A stretch of 64,000 bases of DNA from Otis tarda. Lineage: Eukaryota > Chordata > Aves > Otidiformes > Otididae. The position numbers were made by a program, and so were the translations under genes. The stretch lies in assembly GCA_026413225.1 (NCBI GenBank), contig CM048552.1, positions 163,444,053-163,508,052 on the forward strand, read 5' to 3'. Numbering within the stretch: position 1 is the stretch's first letter; every line of letters starts with the position of its first letter. The notes beneath the pieces were generated by a model, which saw nothing but the letters and a program-made list of their open reading frames with translations, was not told the DNA's origin and made no database searches. Positions 43,955-56,600 of this stretch are shown one piece after another.

Positions 43955-45460
43955 GTGCATCTACACCAATGCATGCAGCATGGGCAACAAACAGGAGGAA
44001 TCAGAAGCCATTGGGCAGCTGGAAAGCTATGATATTGTCTAGTTCAAGTCCCCTACTGAAAGCAGAGTCAGCTACAGCAGGTTGCTCAGGGCTATGGTAC
44101 TGAGTGTACTGAGGGAGCTAGTAGAAGTGCTCACTGAGCCACTTTCAATAATTTATCATCAGTCTTAGCTAACTGGGGATGTACCTGTTGACTGAGGTTA
44201 GTGAATGTGATGCCCACTAACAAGAGGGGCCAGAAGGAGGATCTGGGAAACTGCAGGCCTGTCAGTCTGACCTCAGTGCCAGGGAAGGTTATGGAGTGCC
44301 ATCACATGTCAGGTACAAGACAGCCAAGGGATCAGGCCCAATCAGCATGGGTTTATGAAAGGCAGGTCTTGCTTGATCTCTTTGTCTGACAAGGCGACCC
44401 GTCTAGTGGATGAGGGAAAGGCTGTGGATGTTGTTTACCTGGACTTAAGTAAAGCTTTTGACACTGTTTCCCACAGCCTTCTCCTAGAGAAACTGGCTGC
44501 TCATGGCTTGGACAAGCATACTTTTTTGCTGGGTAAAAAAAAAGTGACTGGATGGTTGGGCCCAAAGAGTGGCGGTGAATGGAATTAAATCCAACTGGCG
44601 GTCACAACCGGTATTCCTCAGGGCTCAGTATCGGGTCAGTTCTGTTTAGTGTCTTTACCAATGATCTCAATAAGGAGATCAAGTGCACCCTCAGTAAGTT
44701 TGCAGACAACACCAAATTGTGTGAGAGTGTTGATCTGCTTGAGAGAAGAAAGGCACTACAGAGGGATCTGGACAGGCTGGATCAATGGGCTAAAGCCAAT
44801 TTTATGAGATTCAACAAGGCTAAGTGCCGAGTGCAATGCTACAGGCTTGGGGAAGAGTGGGTGGAAACGTGCCGGGCGGAAAAGGACTTGGGGAGGTTGG
44901 TTGACAACTAGCTGAATATGAGCCAGTAGCTTGTCCAGGTGGCCAAGAAGGCCAACAGCATTCTGGCTTCTATCAGGAACAGTGTGGCCAGCAGGACTGG
45001 GAAAGTGATCATTCCTTTGTACTTGGCACTGGTGAGGGTGCACCTTGAATACTGTATTCAGTTTTGGGCCCCTCGCTACAAGAAAGACATTGAGGTGCTG
45101 AAGTGTGTCCAAGGAAGAGCAACAAGGGTGGTGAAGGGTCTAGAGAAGACGTCTTATGAGGTGTGGCTAAGTGAACTTGGGTTCTTTAGCTTGGAGAAAA
45201 GGAGACTGAGGGGAGACGCTATCACTCTCTTCAGCTACCTGAAAGGAGGTTGTAGTAAGCTGGGTGTTGGTCTCTTTTCCCAGGTAACAAGTGTTAGGAG
45301 TAGAGAAAATGGCCTCAAGTTGCACCACGGGAGGTTTAGTTTGGATATTAGGAAAAAATTATTCACTGAAAGGGTTATCAGGCACTGGAGTAAATACCTG
45401 GAGTTATTTAAAAGACATGTATATGTAGTGCTTAGGTTTAGGGATGGACTTGGCAGTGTT
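43955..45460 (+). pseudogene. CR1 ORF2, endonuclease mostly deleted, RT broken
   Basis: ORF2 begins near CTACACCAATGCATGC (YTNACSMGNKQEES) and stops at a TAG at 44039-44041 after LESYDIV. After a foreign patch (44037-44096) it resumes in the linker before the RT. Palm motif A is intact ([17 protein letters not shown], frame 44355-44588). Motif C reads KFADNTKLC, so the second catalytic Asp is Asn. The thumb ([32 protein letters not shown]) and the following [26 protein letters not shown] lie in the frame 44939-45511. Frame changes near 44540, 44590 and 44910 break the gene. Confidence 0.88.
44037..44096 (-). mobile_element. Inverted CR1 3'-UTR patch inside CR1 copy 10
   Basis: TCTAGTTCAAGTCCCC, CAGAGTCAGCTACAGCAGG and TTGCTCAGGG read as the minus strand of a CR1 3' end (compare the TCTAATCCAAACTCCTGCTC order at 34290). 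It lies where about 1 kb of endonuclease sequence should be. Confidence 0.65.
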
Positions 45461-45530
45461 AAGTTTACAGTTGTACTTGATGATATTAAGGGTCTTTTCC
45501 AACCTAAATAATCCTATAATTCTATGATTT

Positions 45531-48500
45531 TTTGTGTAGTAATAGAAGTAAACCACAGATCTAGAATTTAAATTGCATATATGTTGTAGAAAAATGGCCT
45601 GAATAAGGTAAATTTATTTGGACTAAAATTAATTTGCAAGAATTAACAGTATAGAGATTAAAAATACAAGAATGTTCATTTTTGTAGCAATAGTAAATGT
45701 ACTATTAATTCCTTTAGAATAATACGGAAAAGATTTGTATGCTCCATTTAGTCATTCTATTTTGTGCAAGATTATTCTAAATTGCTTGAGAATAGAATAT
45801 CCTCTTGTCACAAAGTAATTATAATGCTTTAATGGATTTTAAAATCATAATAATTTGAGATACATTCTTTCAGATAAACAAATAAATTGCTGTAGTCTCT
45901 AAATGAGCTTCTCATTACAACTCTCTAGAATTCTAAATTGTCCTATAACATACTTTTTTTTTTCTTTATTTTAAAGTAATTGATCAGTCAAGGAATCTCT
46001 GATGACTAGAAATGAAGACAGCAAAGGGCATATAAAATTCACTGCAGTATTTAAAACTAAATGAATTTAAAATTACTGATATGAATATTCATTTAGTTCG
46101 TATTTGTTTTCACTGAATATGAAAAAAATGTCTAAGAAACCACATTCAAAATTTACAAGGTATTTTTCTAAAAGAGTTAGTTTCATTTGACAACAGAGAT
46201 AAATATGGTAAGTTGTAACACAGTGGTCTTTTAAAACAGAAATAACTTATAAAAAACAGGGAGGGGGAGGTGTCAGAAAAAGAATCAGATGTAATTCACA
46301 CAAGCAATGATATCACTGCAAATTTTAACTATCAAAGCCTTCCGATTGGGTCAACATTAGTGTTTCAGTTCCATCAAAAGTACTCTTCTGAAGCAAATTT
46401 CCCAGTTGGCACCAACTATGCATCTTTCTAGTCCTATGGGTTACAAAAATGTTGTTTTACTGTGTACTTCAGACTCCTTCAAAATTTAACTAAGCAGATA
46501 TATGCACCTATGTAGGGCATCTATAATTTTAGCCTTAATGGACACTTAGTTCACGAAACTAGCTTAGAGGCAACCTGAAGCAAATTCTTCTGCATGCACA
46601 CAATATATAAATTGGGATTCCAGTATTGTGCTTTGTAGTTCTCCTTATATTGAATCACACTATTTGCTAATGTAGACATTGCCTGCATTTTTTTGTAAAG
46701 CAGTTTTGATAGTAAAGCAGTTTTGATAATAAACCAGTGACACTCCCTCAAGTAATACATATTATTAAGCATTTAGCAAAGCATTTTATTAGCCTCTGTA
46801 TGTATCTATAGATGCATGCATCTTCGGACGGATTGTTGTTGTAAAGACAACTACTCAAAACCATTAGAATAGGAACTTAAACATGCCCATGCCGTGCTAA
46901 TAAAATATTGGTTTTGTTTTTTAAGAAATCAGAGCCTGAAGGCCATTGAAGACAAATGGGATTTTAACAAAGGTCTCCAAAAGAACAAGCACAAGATGAC
47001 AGAGTTCTTGAAAGTACATGCACAAGGTGATACTGAAGGTTCAAGAGCTATTAGGAAAAAAAAAAACAAACAAATTATCAGTATCTGTTAAATTACCAGT
47101 CTCTGTTCATTAAAGGAATACAGCTTTTGGAGCCTGGCAAAACCTATTTCAAAGTAAAAAAAAAATGAAAAAAAAAAGTAAATGGACCCAAGAATAAAAA
47201 ACCAACAGCCTCTGCTCAGACTTTTTTTTTTTTGCAGCAAAGACATCAAGACAGTTGTGACTTCCTGCAGTCCCCACCTCCTTCTTATTGAAGAAGGATA
47301 ACATCATTGACCTTAGTATCCGGAAGAGCCTGGAAAGAGTGAGCAAACCATAAAAGAAAGATATTCTAGAAAATGTGTGCATATCTATTCTAAGGGTATT
47401 ATTTTGGAACAAGCTCTAATAATTGCATCATTTGAACTTAGTGTAACGTATCTTGATTGAATTGCTAAAACTTAGTAAGATTATAAATTACTTCTTAGCT
47501 CCATATATAAAATATGTTTCTTTAGCACATGTAAACTGAACATGATGTTTGGTCTTATGCCTTACCTTTGAGGCATCATTGAAATTTGGATGCAATGAAA
47601 TGTCCATTCTAAGTTAGTCTGCAAGGCTACATTTTAAGTTGATTATTCTGCTTGTCCCAACAGAATTAAGATAAATGTCCTAGAGAAGTTCTTTATGTTC
47701 TTTCACAGTCATTTATACAACAAACTCAGATTAAATTCCTGTGTTTTACATCAAAATTAGGTAGGATCGCTCTCATTTGCAGTGTACAAAGCACCTCCCT
47801 TTCAATCCACCTTATTTTCTATTCTTTTGCTACTGACCCTGCAAAACAGTGAGTAAGAAATGGCTTATCATCAGGATGTAAATCACAGTAGTCTGGAAAT
47901 ATTTTAGAACTGTAAAAGGTCTGCAGTGAAATTACAGGATTAAGGCAGGATGGTCTCTTTTCTGTTACTTGTCAGCGGCACTTTATACAATGTATCCTAA
48001 CGAATCATAAATGACATGAGCCAAAAGTATACCTTCTCAGTGTTATTTTTTTTTTCCTGATACTCTTACTGGTTGACATCTCTTTAAACTATTAAAGCAC
48101 TGATTCTTCTGCAAGATGAGACAGTGCCAAGGAATAGCAGTCTGAACTTCAGTGTAATTTAACAGTCACATTGGACCAAAACTTTTATGATGATCCCCTT
48201 CCCCACTGTGCACAGAAAGAGGATGCAAATTTTCGGGAAATATTGTTTAGTAAGAATTGGGTCATGCTGTTGCAGATATTGGGTTTGTGACTAATTAAGA
48301 AGAGTGTTGCAATGAAAAAAATAATGCAACCACATGTTAAATTTGAACAGATTTAATATATTGGTTTTTTGTATATAAAAGATTTTTAAAAAGAATATTT
48401 TGATTGGTTATTTTGAAGTAGTTGTGATCCAGGAGATCATTATCAATTATGAATGCAAATACATAGACATTGTTGAAAGTTTATATTCTAATCACATATA

Positions 48501-51500
48501 AAAACAAATCTGAGGAAAAAAAAAAGTACCCAAATCAAAATTCAACATAACTGCTGAAGAAGATATCATTATAATGAATTATTCTAATAATTCCAATTAT
48601 TCTTTTTCTGATTTATAAAAAGAAAGATAAGAAATGGGTAATGAGTTCCTGTAAGATTGAAGACTGGAAAGATGACACTTTGATTCATTGCTGCATCCTT
48701 CTGACATCCAAGCCTTCAGGAATCAGTGAAAATAACTGTTCATTTTAACTTCAACCAAGTGGAGATGTCTCAAAGATGGGAGATTCTGTTCTCAGTTCTC
48801 TCATACTGTGTCCCCAGTGCCTTTACCTTGTCCTTTCCTTCCCTTAGTTAGCATCTCCTTAACTTAATTACATGTCACCAGGACAATGCTTTGATATTTA
48901 TGATGTCTGGCCAAGGAAAAGGACCTGGCCAGATCTGTAAAATGACGTTCTATTCTGGATATTTGGAGGAAAAACAATAGCAATCATAGCTCACCTAATA
49001 TACTCTCAACAATAAGCACATGACCATGATGGATGAGTCAGTACAAGACTTTAGATGTTACCTGTATTTTCCAATCCTTTTCTAATTTTACTAGTTATTC
49101 TTTTTTATGTATTCCTTTTTGGCTTCTGCTTTCTGATGAGAAGCAAAAATGAACAGCAGAATTCAGAAAACACTAAGACTTTGTGGTGATGTTGTTGTTC
49201 TGAAGAGAATTTGGAAACAATTTATAAAACTTAAAATTATCTAGCACATTAAAAAAGTAAATAATGAGTTTTGTGCTTCATAGTATTAAAAGCTATGAAA
49301 GTTGCAGATTCACAACACTGTTCTTACAAATAAAAAATCCAAAACCTCAGTGTGGTTGAACTGTTTTAATCTGAACTCAGAATTAGGCAAAAATTCATTA
49401 TATTTCCCATGAGTTTTTAGATAGCTCTTAACTCTTTAAAAGCTTGATATCTGCTTAAGATAATTAATCCCACAGGCTTTTTCTGTAGTCACCAGAAACA
49501 GATGGACAAGCAACCTATTTGGTCTAATTCAGTGCTTTAAGAGAACAAAGAATATTTATAAATGTACTGATCTTTCTCAATCAGCAGTAGAAAAGGAGAT
49601 AAAAAAACTATAATAGACTACCGGCTAAAGTAGCTCAGATTACTACTCAGTGACCTCTGTAAAGTATGAAAATTGTCATAAGAAGGATCCCCAACCATTT
49701 GATAAATGCTAAGAGATCTGAATTTTTCAATAAAACCATTTAACTTTTTTGGAGGTTAACTTTAATTTACTGCTTTTGCTTTCCAGATTCTGCAATGAGT
49801 AAAACTTGAGTTATTAAAACATCCCAAAGGAATAATGCTAGATTATAGAAATCTTGTGAGGACACTTGATGCAATATTTTTTTTCATCTCAATACCTGGA
49901 ACACAGAGCTTGAATTACAGTAATATGAATTATTTAATAATATTTATTAAAAAAAAAAACTTCACCAAAACAAAACCAACCCTGAAATACTGGGGTATTT
50001 CCTAGTTGTCAGTCCTCAGTTCTTCATTATGAAGTGCTGTAAACTACTGTAGTTGTGTCAGGCTCATTCTGACTTGTAGATGGGAGCACTGAATATCACA
50101 GGCTAAATCCTAAAGTCTTAGTTGTTCAGCACTCCTCTTTACTTTCTGTTGAGAATAAAACTAAATGCAAACTTCACTATAAATAATTAAACTCTGTTCC
50201 ATCAGTCCTAATTAACTGAAACATACTTTTTTTTTTTCTTCTGGAATTAAAAGATTTTTTTTTTTTTTGTGCTGATAACACGAAGAATTTCTTTTTTGGT
50301 TGTGGTTTTTTTTCATTATAACTTTTCAATACAACTCCTCAGTACAACTTTTGCTGCAGGAAAGTAGTTGTAGAAAAGAGAGTTTTAAGTGTATTTTTTT
50401 AAAATTAATAATAATTAAAAAAAGAAAAATAAAATCCCAGTGTTCACTGGCTTTATTTGATCTGAATTCCTTCATATGCCACTGATAGTATGGAATTGGT
50501 GATGCTCTTAAATTAAGCAACTCAACTCTTCCTCTCACTATCTTTCCATCTTTTCGGAGAAACAACCATTCCTTTCCACCAACTATCCTGAAGCTGGAAA
50601 ATAGAATTATTTTTCCCCCTGCTGACATTTCATCTCAAAATCTTCAGTGGCCTTCTCAATTCTAAGCAAGTTTTTTCTTCCATTTTCAATTTTCTTAGGA
50701 CCTGTTTCTGTATCACACATGCACCTTCCCATCTAACAATTCAAATCACCGATGTCCAACAGTGTTTGATGCCTCCACCTCACTATACCTCCTGTGGTTC
50801 AGCATAAAATTGCTTTTTCGGCATCAAAACAGAATAAGAATGTGAACTTTGTCTTTTTGGTAACCTAAACACTAAAACATATGATTACAGAGCTGGAGGA
50901 GATTTTATCTTGAGCTTGTGTGTGTGTCAAAATGAACTTTCATGGTCTACTGACTCAAGAAAATAAAAATGTCATTGAAAAAGTGATATTTCAGTATATG
51001 CAACCCATCACTTTATTTTAATGTATCTACATGTGCATTTGACTCTGCACAGACTGAACTGTAAATTGTTTGGTCTTATGCAGGAACAAAAGATATTTAC
51101 TTGCTTGAAAAAAAAATCTGGAAAATTACAAAAATTACAAAGGTTAAAAATTTAATTTCATAAGAAAAAAATACGCAATTCTAATGGAAGTTATTTTACA
51201 GGCACTTTTACAAAGAAATGTTAAATATTGCTGGAAGTACTTTTTCAATTGAACCATTTATGATTGCCAAGAAAACACACTACTGCTAAGAGATTTTCCC
51301 TTATGATTGATGAGTTCATCCAAGTAGTCTCAAACTCCCAAACAGTTAAGATGTTGAGTGTAGCACTTAACTTTATATAGCCTCTTTGAGCAGATAGTGT
51401 TAATTAACCAGTCATATTTTACATTTTCTCATCTAATAAAATAACATCTTCCTTATTGTGTTAGTAGTATTTCAACTCCTATGCATTTTACTTTCATTTA

Positions 51501-52815
51501 CATACTAAAACTTCTGATATAATAAACAATAAAACAATAAACCAAAATTGTATTGGTGGAGTAGCTGATTGTGTTGTTATAAGCATGTCTGTAAAGTATG
51601 TAAGCAAATAAAAAAAGTATGTAAAACAGGAATGGAAGGAATTATTATTTTAAAATATTTATGTGCTGAAGTTCTCCAAACATTTGACAAATTTCTGGAG
51701 CTTTAGAATTCCAACCCATGGCTATAGGTTCTATAGGACACATTTCACTATAGCTCTGCTTGGGTAGGAAAAAAAAAAAAAAAGACAACATACTCTTGTA
51801 GGCAAAGCAGAATTGTAATGTTATCGGTAATATTAATCAGTCTACTAGTGCTTAAATATTTTTATTGCATTGAAATTAAATCTGAAGTTAACTTAACACA
51901 TCCAATTTTGTTGTATACAATAGATTGATTCGAAGCACGTGTCAGGATTTTGTTCTTCTAGTATAACAGATGTTATTCTACAACACGCTTTGTTTTCTGA
52001 AACTTTCCGTAAATTCTACCATAGGCACAGCTGGAAGTCACAACTGGACTAAAGCTTCTCTTTCTCTATTTTGCTGTCTCAGTTGCTCACTAGTCTATTT
52101 GGATATTCTTTATTTGTGTCTCCAGCACCTGGTCAAATTTGTTCGATTTATAGGGGGGGAAAAGAAGGAAGATTTTATATCATGTCGATTTTTCAAGTAC
52201 TCTGACAGACCATAGCTTCATAAATCATTTGGAGTATGTCTCTGTACATCTACAAATGCACAGAGGCATAGCCTTCTGCTTGAGATCAGTAGTTTTCAAA
52301 AAGGCAGATGTGCTTTTATGATCTTATGACTTTGTAACATAATAGATCACACCTTCAGAAAACATATTTGTCTATCAGTCTATCAATCTACTGAACAGAA
52401 TATAGACAGGTGCTGAATTGAAGATTTTAAACACATTTTACATTTTTTTTCTTACATGGAAGGGTTATAACAGCCATCTTCTCATGGAAGGTCAACAAGC
52501 CGCCTTTATGAGAAACATGTTCATATACTAGCTTAGGTAATTACATTAAAAAAAAAAATTAAAGAATTAAATCTAAGATTGATGTTACAGATGAATAATG
52601 TTCTCTTGTTTTATTCAAAAAAGTTGAACACTCCTATTTCCTTCAAAATGGTACAGAAACAAGTGGTATTTGAAAGTTCAAAATTATCTCCCCCAATGTC
52701 TAGAAATAATTTATATTCTTTAGGAAGGATAATAATTTTTGATGGCGTATTAATTATTTATGTTTAATGTCAAAAAGAAAAAAAAATCTATTTTATTTAA
52801 ATTATGGTATTACTG
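45531..52815. other. AT-rich DNA without a recognised gene
   Basis: The longest element-free stretch (7.3 kb). Contains a tandem 17-bp duplication at 46695-46728 and many A/T homopolymers. The frame 46894-47091 plus is flanked by a T-rich AG and a GGTGATA but is not recognised. The frames 47149-47412, 50300-50485, 50326-50628 and 51970-52215 have no recognisable features. Confidence 0.6.
46695..46728 (+). repeat. Perfect 17-bp tandem duplication
   Basis: GTAAAGCAGTTTTGATA occurs twice without spacer. Confidence 0.9.
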
Positions 52816-53176
52816 TAGAATCATAGAAGCATCGAATCATAGAATGGTTAGAGTTGGAAGGGACCTTTAAAGGCCATCTAGTCCAACCCCCCTGCAAGGA
52901 GCAGGGACATCTCCAACTAGATCAGGTTGCTCACAGCTTCATCCAACCTGGCCTTGAATGTTTCCAGGGATTGGGCATCCACCACCTCTCTGGGCAACCT
53001 GTTCCAGTGTTTTACAACCCTGAGGTGTAAAAATTTTTTCCTAATATCCAATCTTAATCTACCTCCCTCTATTTTAAAACCATTACCCCTAGTCCTGTCA
53101 CAACAGCCCCTACTGAAGAGTGTCTCCCCATCTTTTCTGTAGGCTCCCTTGAGGTACTGGAAGACTGCTACAAGGT
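52816..53176 (-). mobile_element. CR1 LINE, short 3' fragment (copy 11)
   Basis: Minus-strand CR1 of the young type. The tail is at 52816-52850 with repeated ATCATAGAA 8-mers, then the CCATCTAGTCCAACCCCCC block, and the C-terminal RT (frame 53183-52917: [45 protein letters not shown]) as in copy 4. It is 5'-truncated at about 53176. High identity to copies 1 and 4 suggests recent insertion. Confidence 0.95.
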
Positions 53177-55469
53177 ACCACAAGAGTTATCCAGAAGATC
53201 AGAGGCAACTATGTAGTAAGATATTCGATGCCCAGGTCTTCAGACCCCCATTTACTATCTCTGTACTTTAGCTAGCTCTGTAAGAGCTAGGTCTCTTACA
53301 AGCACCTACACTGTAAATATCAGAAGCTAAGTGTCTGAATCAGCAGCTTAACCTCACCTTCAGTAGTTAGCTTAGTTGCCTGCTCAGTGGTTTTTAGTGC
53401 CATGTGAGATGCCTGAGCGTACCTTGAATGGCTTCCACTGCTGTGCCAGAAGATCTGTGTCTTCTACAATTACTTTGTATCATTTCCCAGTTTTGTAAAA
53501 CTGTCCTTAATACCCTAGGGCATCTTAAATGGCAGTAGCGTTCTTTGTATCCGCAATGGAACTGAGCCCTATATGTGAATTTCTCAATAGAAAAACAAAT
53601 AGGTACAGTTCATAGATTCTGTTACTGGATATTGATATATAGAGCTTTGTTTATTAGATGGAATGTCTTAAGCTATATTTCTGACTTCTACTGTGAGGAT
53701 CAAAATTCTTAAATTCTGGTTTCCAGAAAAAGGACTCATGCATACATGAGCAAAATACAGATTCACTAGGCCAACCACTTGGAATGTCTGTTTCTGTGAA
53801 CATTCCTGCTTATTAAATAATAATAATAAAATACTAATTAATTACATACTTTGTGAAAGCAAAGAAAGAGGATTCCAAATTCAGTTGCAGTGAAAATGAA
53901 TATTCACAGTAATCTTTTAAATTTTGGTTTTTTTTTTCCAGTATTTATTCAGCTCTCTCAGTCATATTTTTTTAAATTTTACTTCATTTTCCTAAGGATT
54001 TTCATAAAATAACTCAAGTTATTTTTAACCATAGTTTTAGTGCAATTCCTCTTCAGTCATGAAGGGTTTATTTGATATTTTAAAAATTAGAGCCTAACTG
54101 AAGTATTCATGGTTAATATTATTCCAGAAGTATTAATCATCTTTAACAGTATGTCTTGTCCCAAAATGATCTAGAAAATTACCAACAAAATTACATTAAA
54201 AAGGAGGAAACAAAAGCACAAATTTCCTTCTTACTTAAAGACTTCTGTATTACTGTCATCATGTAAATGCTTGTTCTTACTAATTCTTTACTCTGTTAGA
54301 AGACAGAAATTCAAGGACTGCCATAAAAGAAACAAATAAGGAAAATAAACAGTAAATATATCTACTTCGCTGCATATATGGTATGAAATCTACTTTAAAG
54401 GATGTTAAAATTCTAATAATTTACAAGATACTGAGTATACATATATAACAGGAATTAACCAAAGCATTCATTTTTTTAATGAGTATTTGGGTATGCACAG
54501 CAATAGAATTAAGATTTTCTGAAATAATTTGTTCTATTGTATGAATTATAGAAGTTACATTATAGAAATTAAAAAAAAAAAGCAGGTGTTAATAATCGGA
54601 AAGTATAATAGATATTTTTTCAAGACAAAATTAAAATCAGAATTAGTGAATGAGCTAAGTTATTTCCTTATGCTCCCATAATAATATTTCAAAAACCAAT
54701 ATAATTTAGCAAACATTTAAATGGGAAGTGCAGTATTCTTAACATGAGGGTTTCAGTTTTATAATCTATTCTTTCATTATCTATAATGAAAGTGATTTCT
54801 ATAAAGAGATCATCACTTTCCACTGCCCCTTTCCTCCAATTTATGCTCTTAGAGGTTGGTTTGGTTTTTTTTTTGCATGTAATGTTTGGTGTAATATCCA
54901 TTTGACAATATCTTCTGGTCATGTTCCAAGAATGAATAAAGCAACAAGTTATAGTTACCAAATAGTGAGGAAATTGAATAAAAACAGATGCCCATTTTAA
55001 TAATACAGACTCAGATTTACCTTTTTAATTCACAGTAGAATGCAACTTGATGAGCTTTCTTTGGCAACTCAGACTGCATTGAACATATAACAAAACGCAA
55101 ATTAAAATACTACAAGTTAAGTTACAGTATTTTATAACAAGGTGTGTGATTTCAGGAATTTTTTATTACTATGACAAGCAAAACTTGCAGGAAACTTTTC
55201 AAGAATGTTTAATCAAGTAATAAATGTTATTTTTAAAATTCTGACTTAATTTGCCTATATCTGTTTACATATACATACATGCATGTAGCTATACTAAAGT
55301 CAAGGTTAGAACTGAATGCTTTCTGGTTTAGTTACTAAAAGAGTGATTCAAAATTGGACAACTTATCATAAGATAGATAATATATGCTAAAGAGCTGCCC
55401 AATCCAGTAAAATTTGGAACTCAGTTTTTTTTTTTCCTTCTTTATCTGTTTAAGACAAATTCAGTGCAC
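53177..55469. other. DNA without a recognised gene
   Basis: 53200-53560 is less AT-rich than its surroundings and has repeated phrases such as CTTACAAGCACCTA and AGCTAAGTGTCTGAATCAGCAGC. These recall old interspersed repeats, but I cannot assign a family. The rest is AT-rich background. The frame 54689-54961 minus is unrecognised. Confidence 0.5.
54771..54820 (+). repeat. Two overlapping hairpins
   Basis: CTTTCATTAT-CT-ATAATGAAAG (10-bp arms) at 54771-54792 overlaps GAAAGTGAT...ATCACTTTC (9-bp arms, 15-base loop) at 54788-54820. The two structures share the GAAAG segment and are mutually exclusive. Confidence 0.6.
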
Positions 55470-56600
55470 TTTAATACCAAAGAGGACATGTCTGCTGTTA
55501 ATTCCATCTGCAAGTCTGGCAAGCAGCAAGGTGGAGCCCACGTTGCAGAGGCAGATACTCAAACAAATGCACATGTGCACACACAGAGGACATTAACATG
55601 GCTCACCACAGAGCATTGGTTTAATAGCACCCATAAAAACACCAATAACTCTCACATAAATATGAGGCAGCAAAGGCAGCATGGAGCTGTTCCTCCTACC
55701 AGCAGAACAGGATCAAAGTTCACTGGTGGATGCACACTTCCTTTCAACCCAAATTATCCAGATTTACAAGCACATCACAGTCACACATCCCTTAAATATT
55801 AGTATGACGTTATTTAAGTCTGCTTAACGTCCATGCCCGGATCCCACGTCACTTATACACTCTTTGGCTCAAGGGCTTGGTTTTTCAAGGTGTAGATCTC
55901 CTGCTCATTGGCTGGTCCAGTTTGACCTTTGCTAACAAATTACATATACACACAGCATCTGGCTCTAAACAATCAGTATCTCCAACTGTCACCATCTAAA
56001 CTTCTCAACACACCTGCATAAAGAGTGAGACCACACAAAAACCCAGTTTAGAACATGATTTAGTACGAAGATAGGATAGACTGCAGTGATTGAGAGCAGG
56101 GCTCAGTCAGACAAGTGAGCTTGCTTATGGTTGAATAGCCATTTTTACTCCCTCCTCTCTGTTTTCCCATGCTTGTTCCTCCCCCATATACCTTGAGCCT
56201 TCCCCCTTTTTTACCCTTGTTATCTCCCAAATAAACAACCTGCCAAAAATTACATTTTATTCGTTGGTCCAAGTTTTCCTATATCTGTATCCAGCTTTGG
56301 TATTTCTGACACCATTACCAAGATGATTGCAGTCTTACATGGTATCACTAATGGGGTTACCTGAGATTCTCCTCCCCAGAAGCCCCCTAGTGCTCCCTTT
56401 CAAACTCGTTCATCTCTTGAATACCTCCAACTGAATCAACTGAGTGACCTGGACATCCTTCATAGAGCTATCTGTAACTTCTATCAGCTTGCCTCTTATT
56501 CGTGCAACCTTTCCTCATGTCAGATTCAGCAGTTTCTCAGCAGTTTCTGTTCTCTTAGCTAAAACTCAGGCCTGAGTCTGGTCATTTGCCTGCATATCCT
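55470..56600. other. GC-elevated island with promoter-like signals, unassigned
   Basis: Composition differs sharply from the AT-rich flanks. On the minus strand a CCAAT (55907-55911) stands about 50 bp before a TGACGT/TATAAG pair (55846-55857). On the plus strand AATAAAC (about 56231) is followed by a TTCTGACACC-like stretch and C-rich sequence at 56370-56590. The open frames 55414-55596, 55464-55802 and 56060-56272 are unrecognised. Most likely one or more old LTR-type repeats of a family I cannot name. Confidence 0.4.
55846..55857 (-). promoter_or_regulatory. Candidate CRE half-site plus TATA-like box
   Basis: On the minus strand TATAAG is directly followed by TGACGT, with a CCAAT pentamer about 50 bp upstream. 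Spacing is typical of a retroviral or cellular core promoter, but no transcript is visible. Confidence 0.3.

Larger units (their letters stand above)
42930..45530 (+). mobile_element. Old CR1 LINE with ORF1 and ORF2 remnants (copy 10)
   Basis: Diverged CR1 subfamily, plus strand. Leader/ORF1 region to about 43600, an inter-ORF stretch to 43950, a short ORF2 start, a deletion that removes most of the endonuclease, then an almost complete RT (about 44100-45460) and a 3' end with AATCCTATAATTCTATGATT at about 45508-45530. The left boundary is uncertain. It is the only element besides copy 6 that retains ORF1. Confidence 0.85.

Noticed and set aside
46894-47091. Exon-like frame with T-rich AG upstream and GGTGATA inside
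   Set aside because: Weak donor, no partner exon, Lys-rich by composition; weaker than the segment at 5435-5561.
56330-56360. TGGTATCAC-like stretch as a retroviral primer-binding site
   Set aside because: Matches the 3' end of an initiator-tRNA-type site for only a few bases, and no clear LTR end precedes it.
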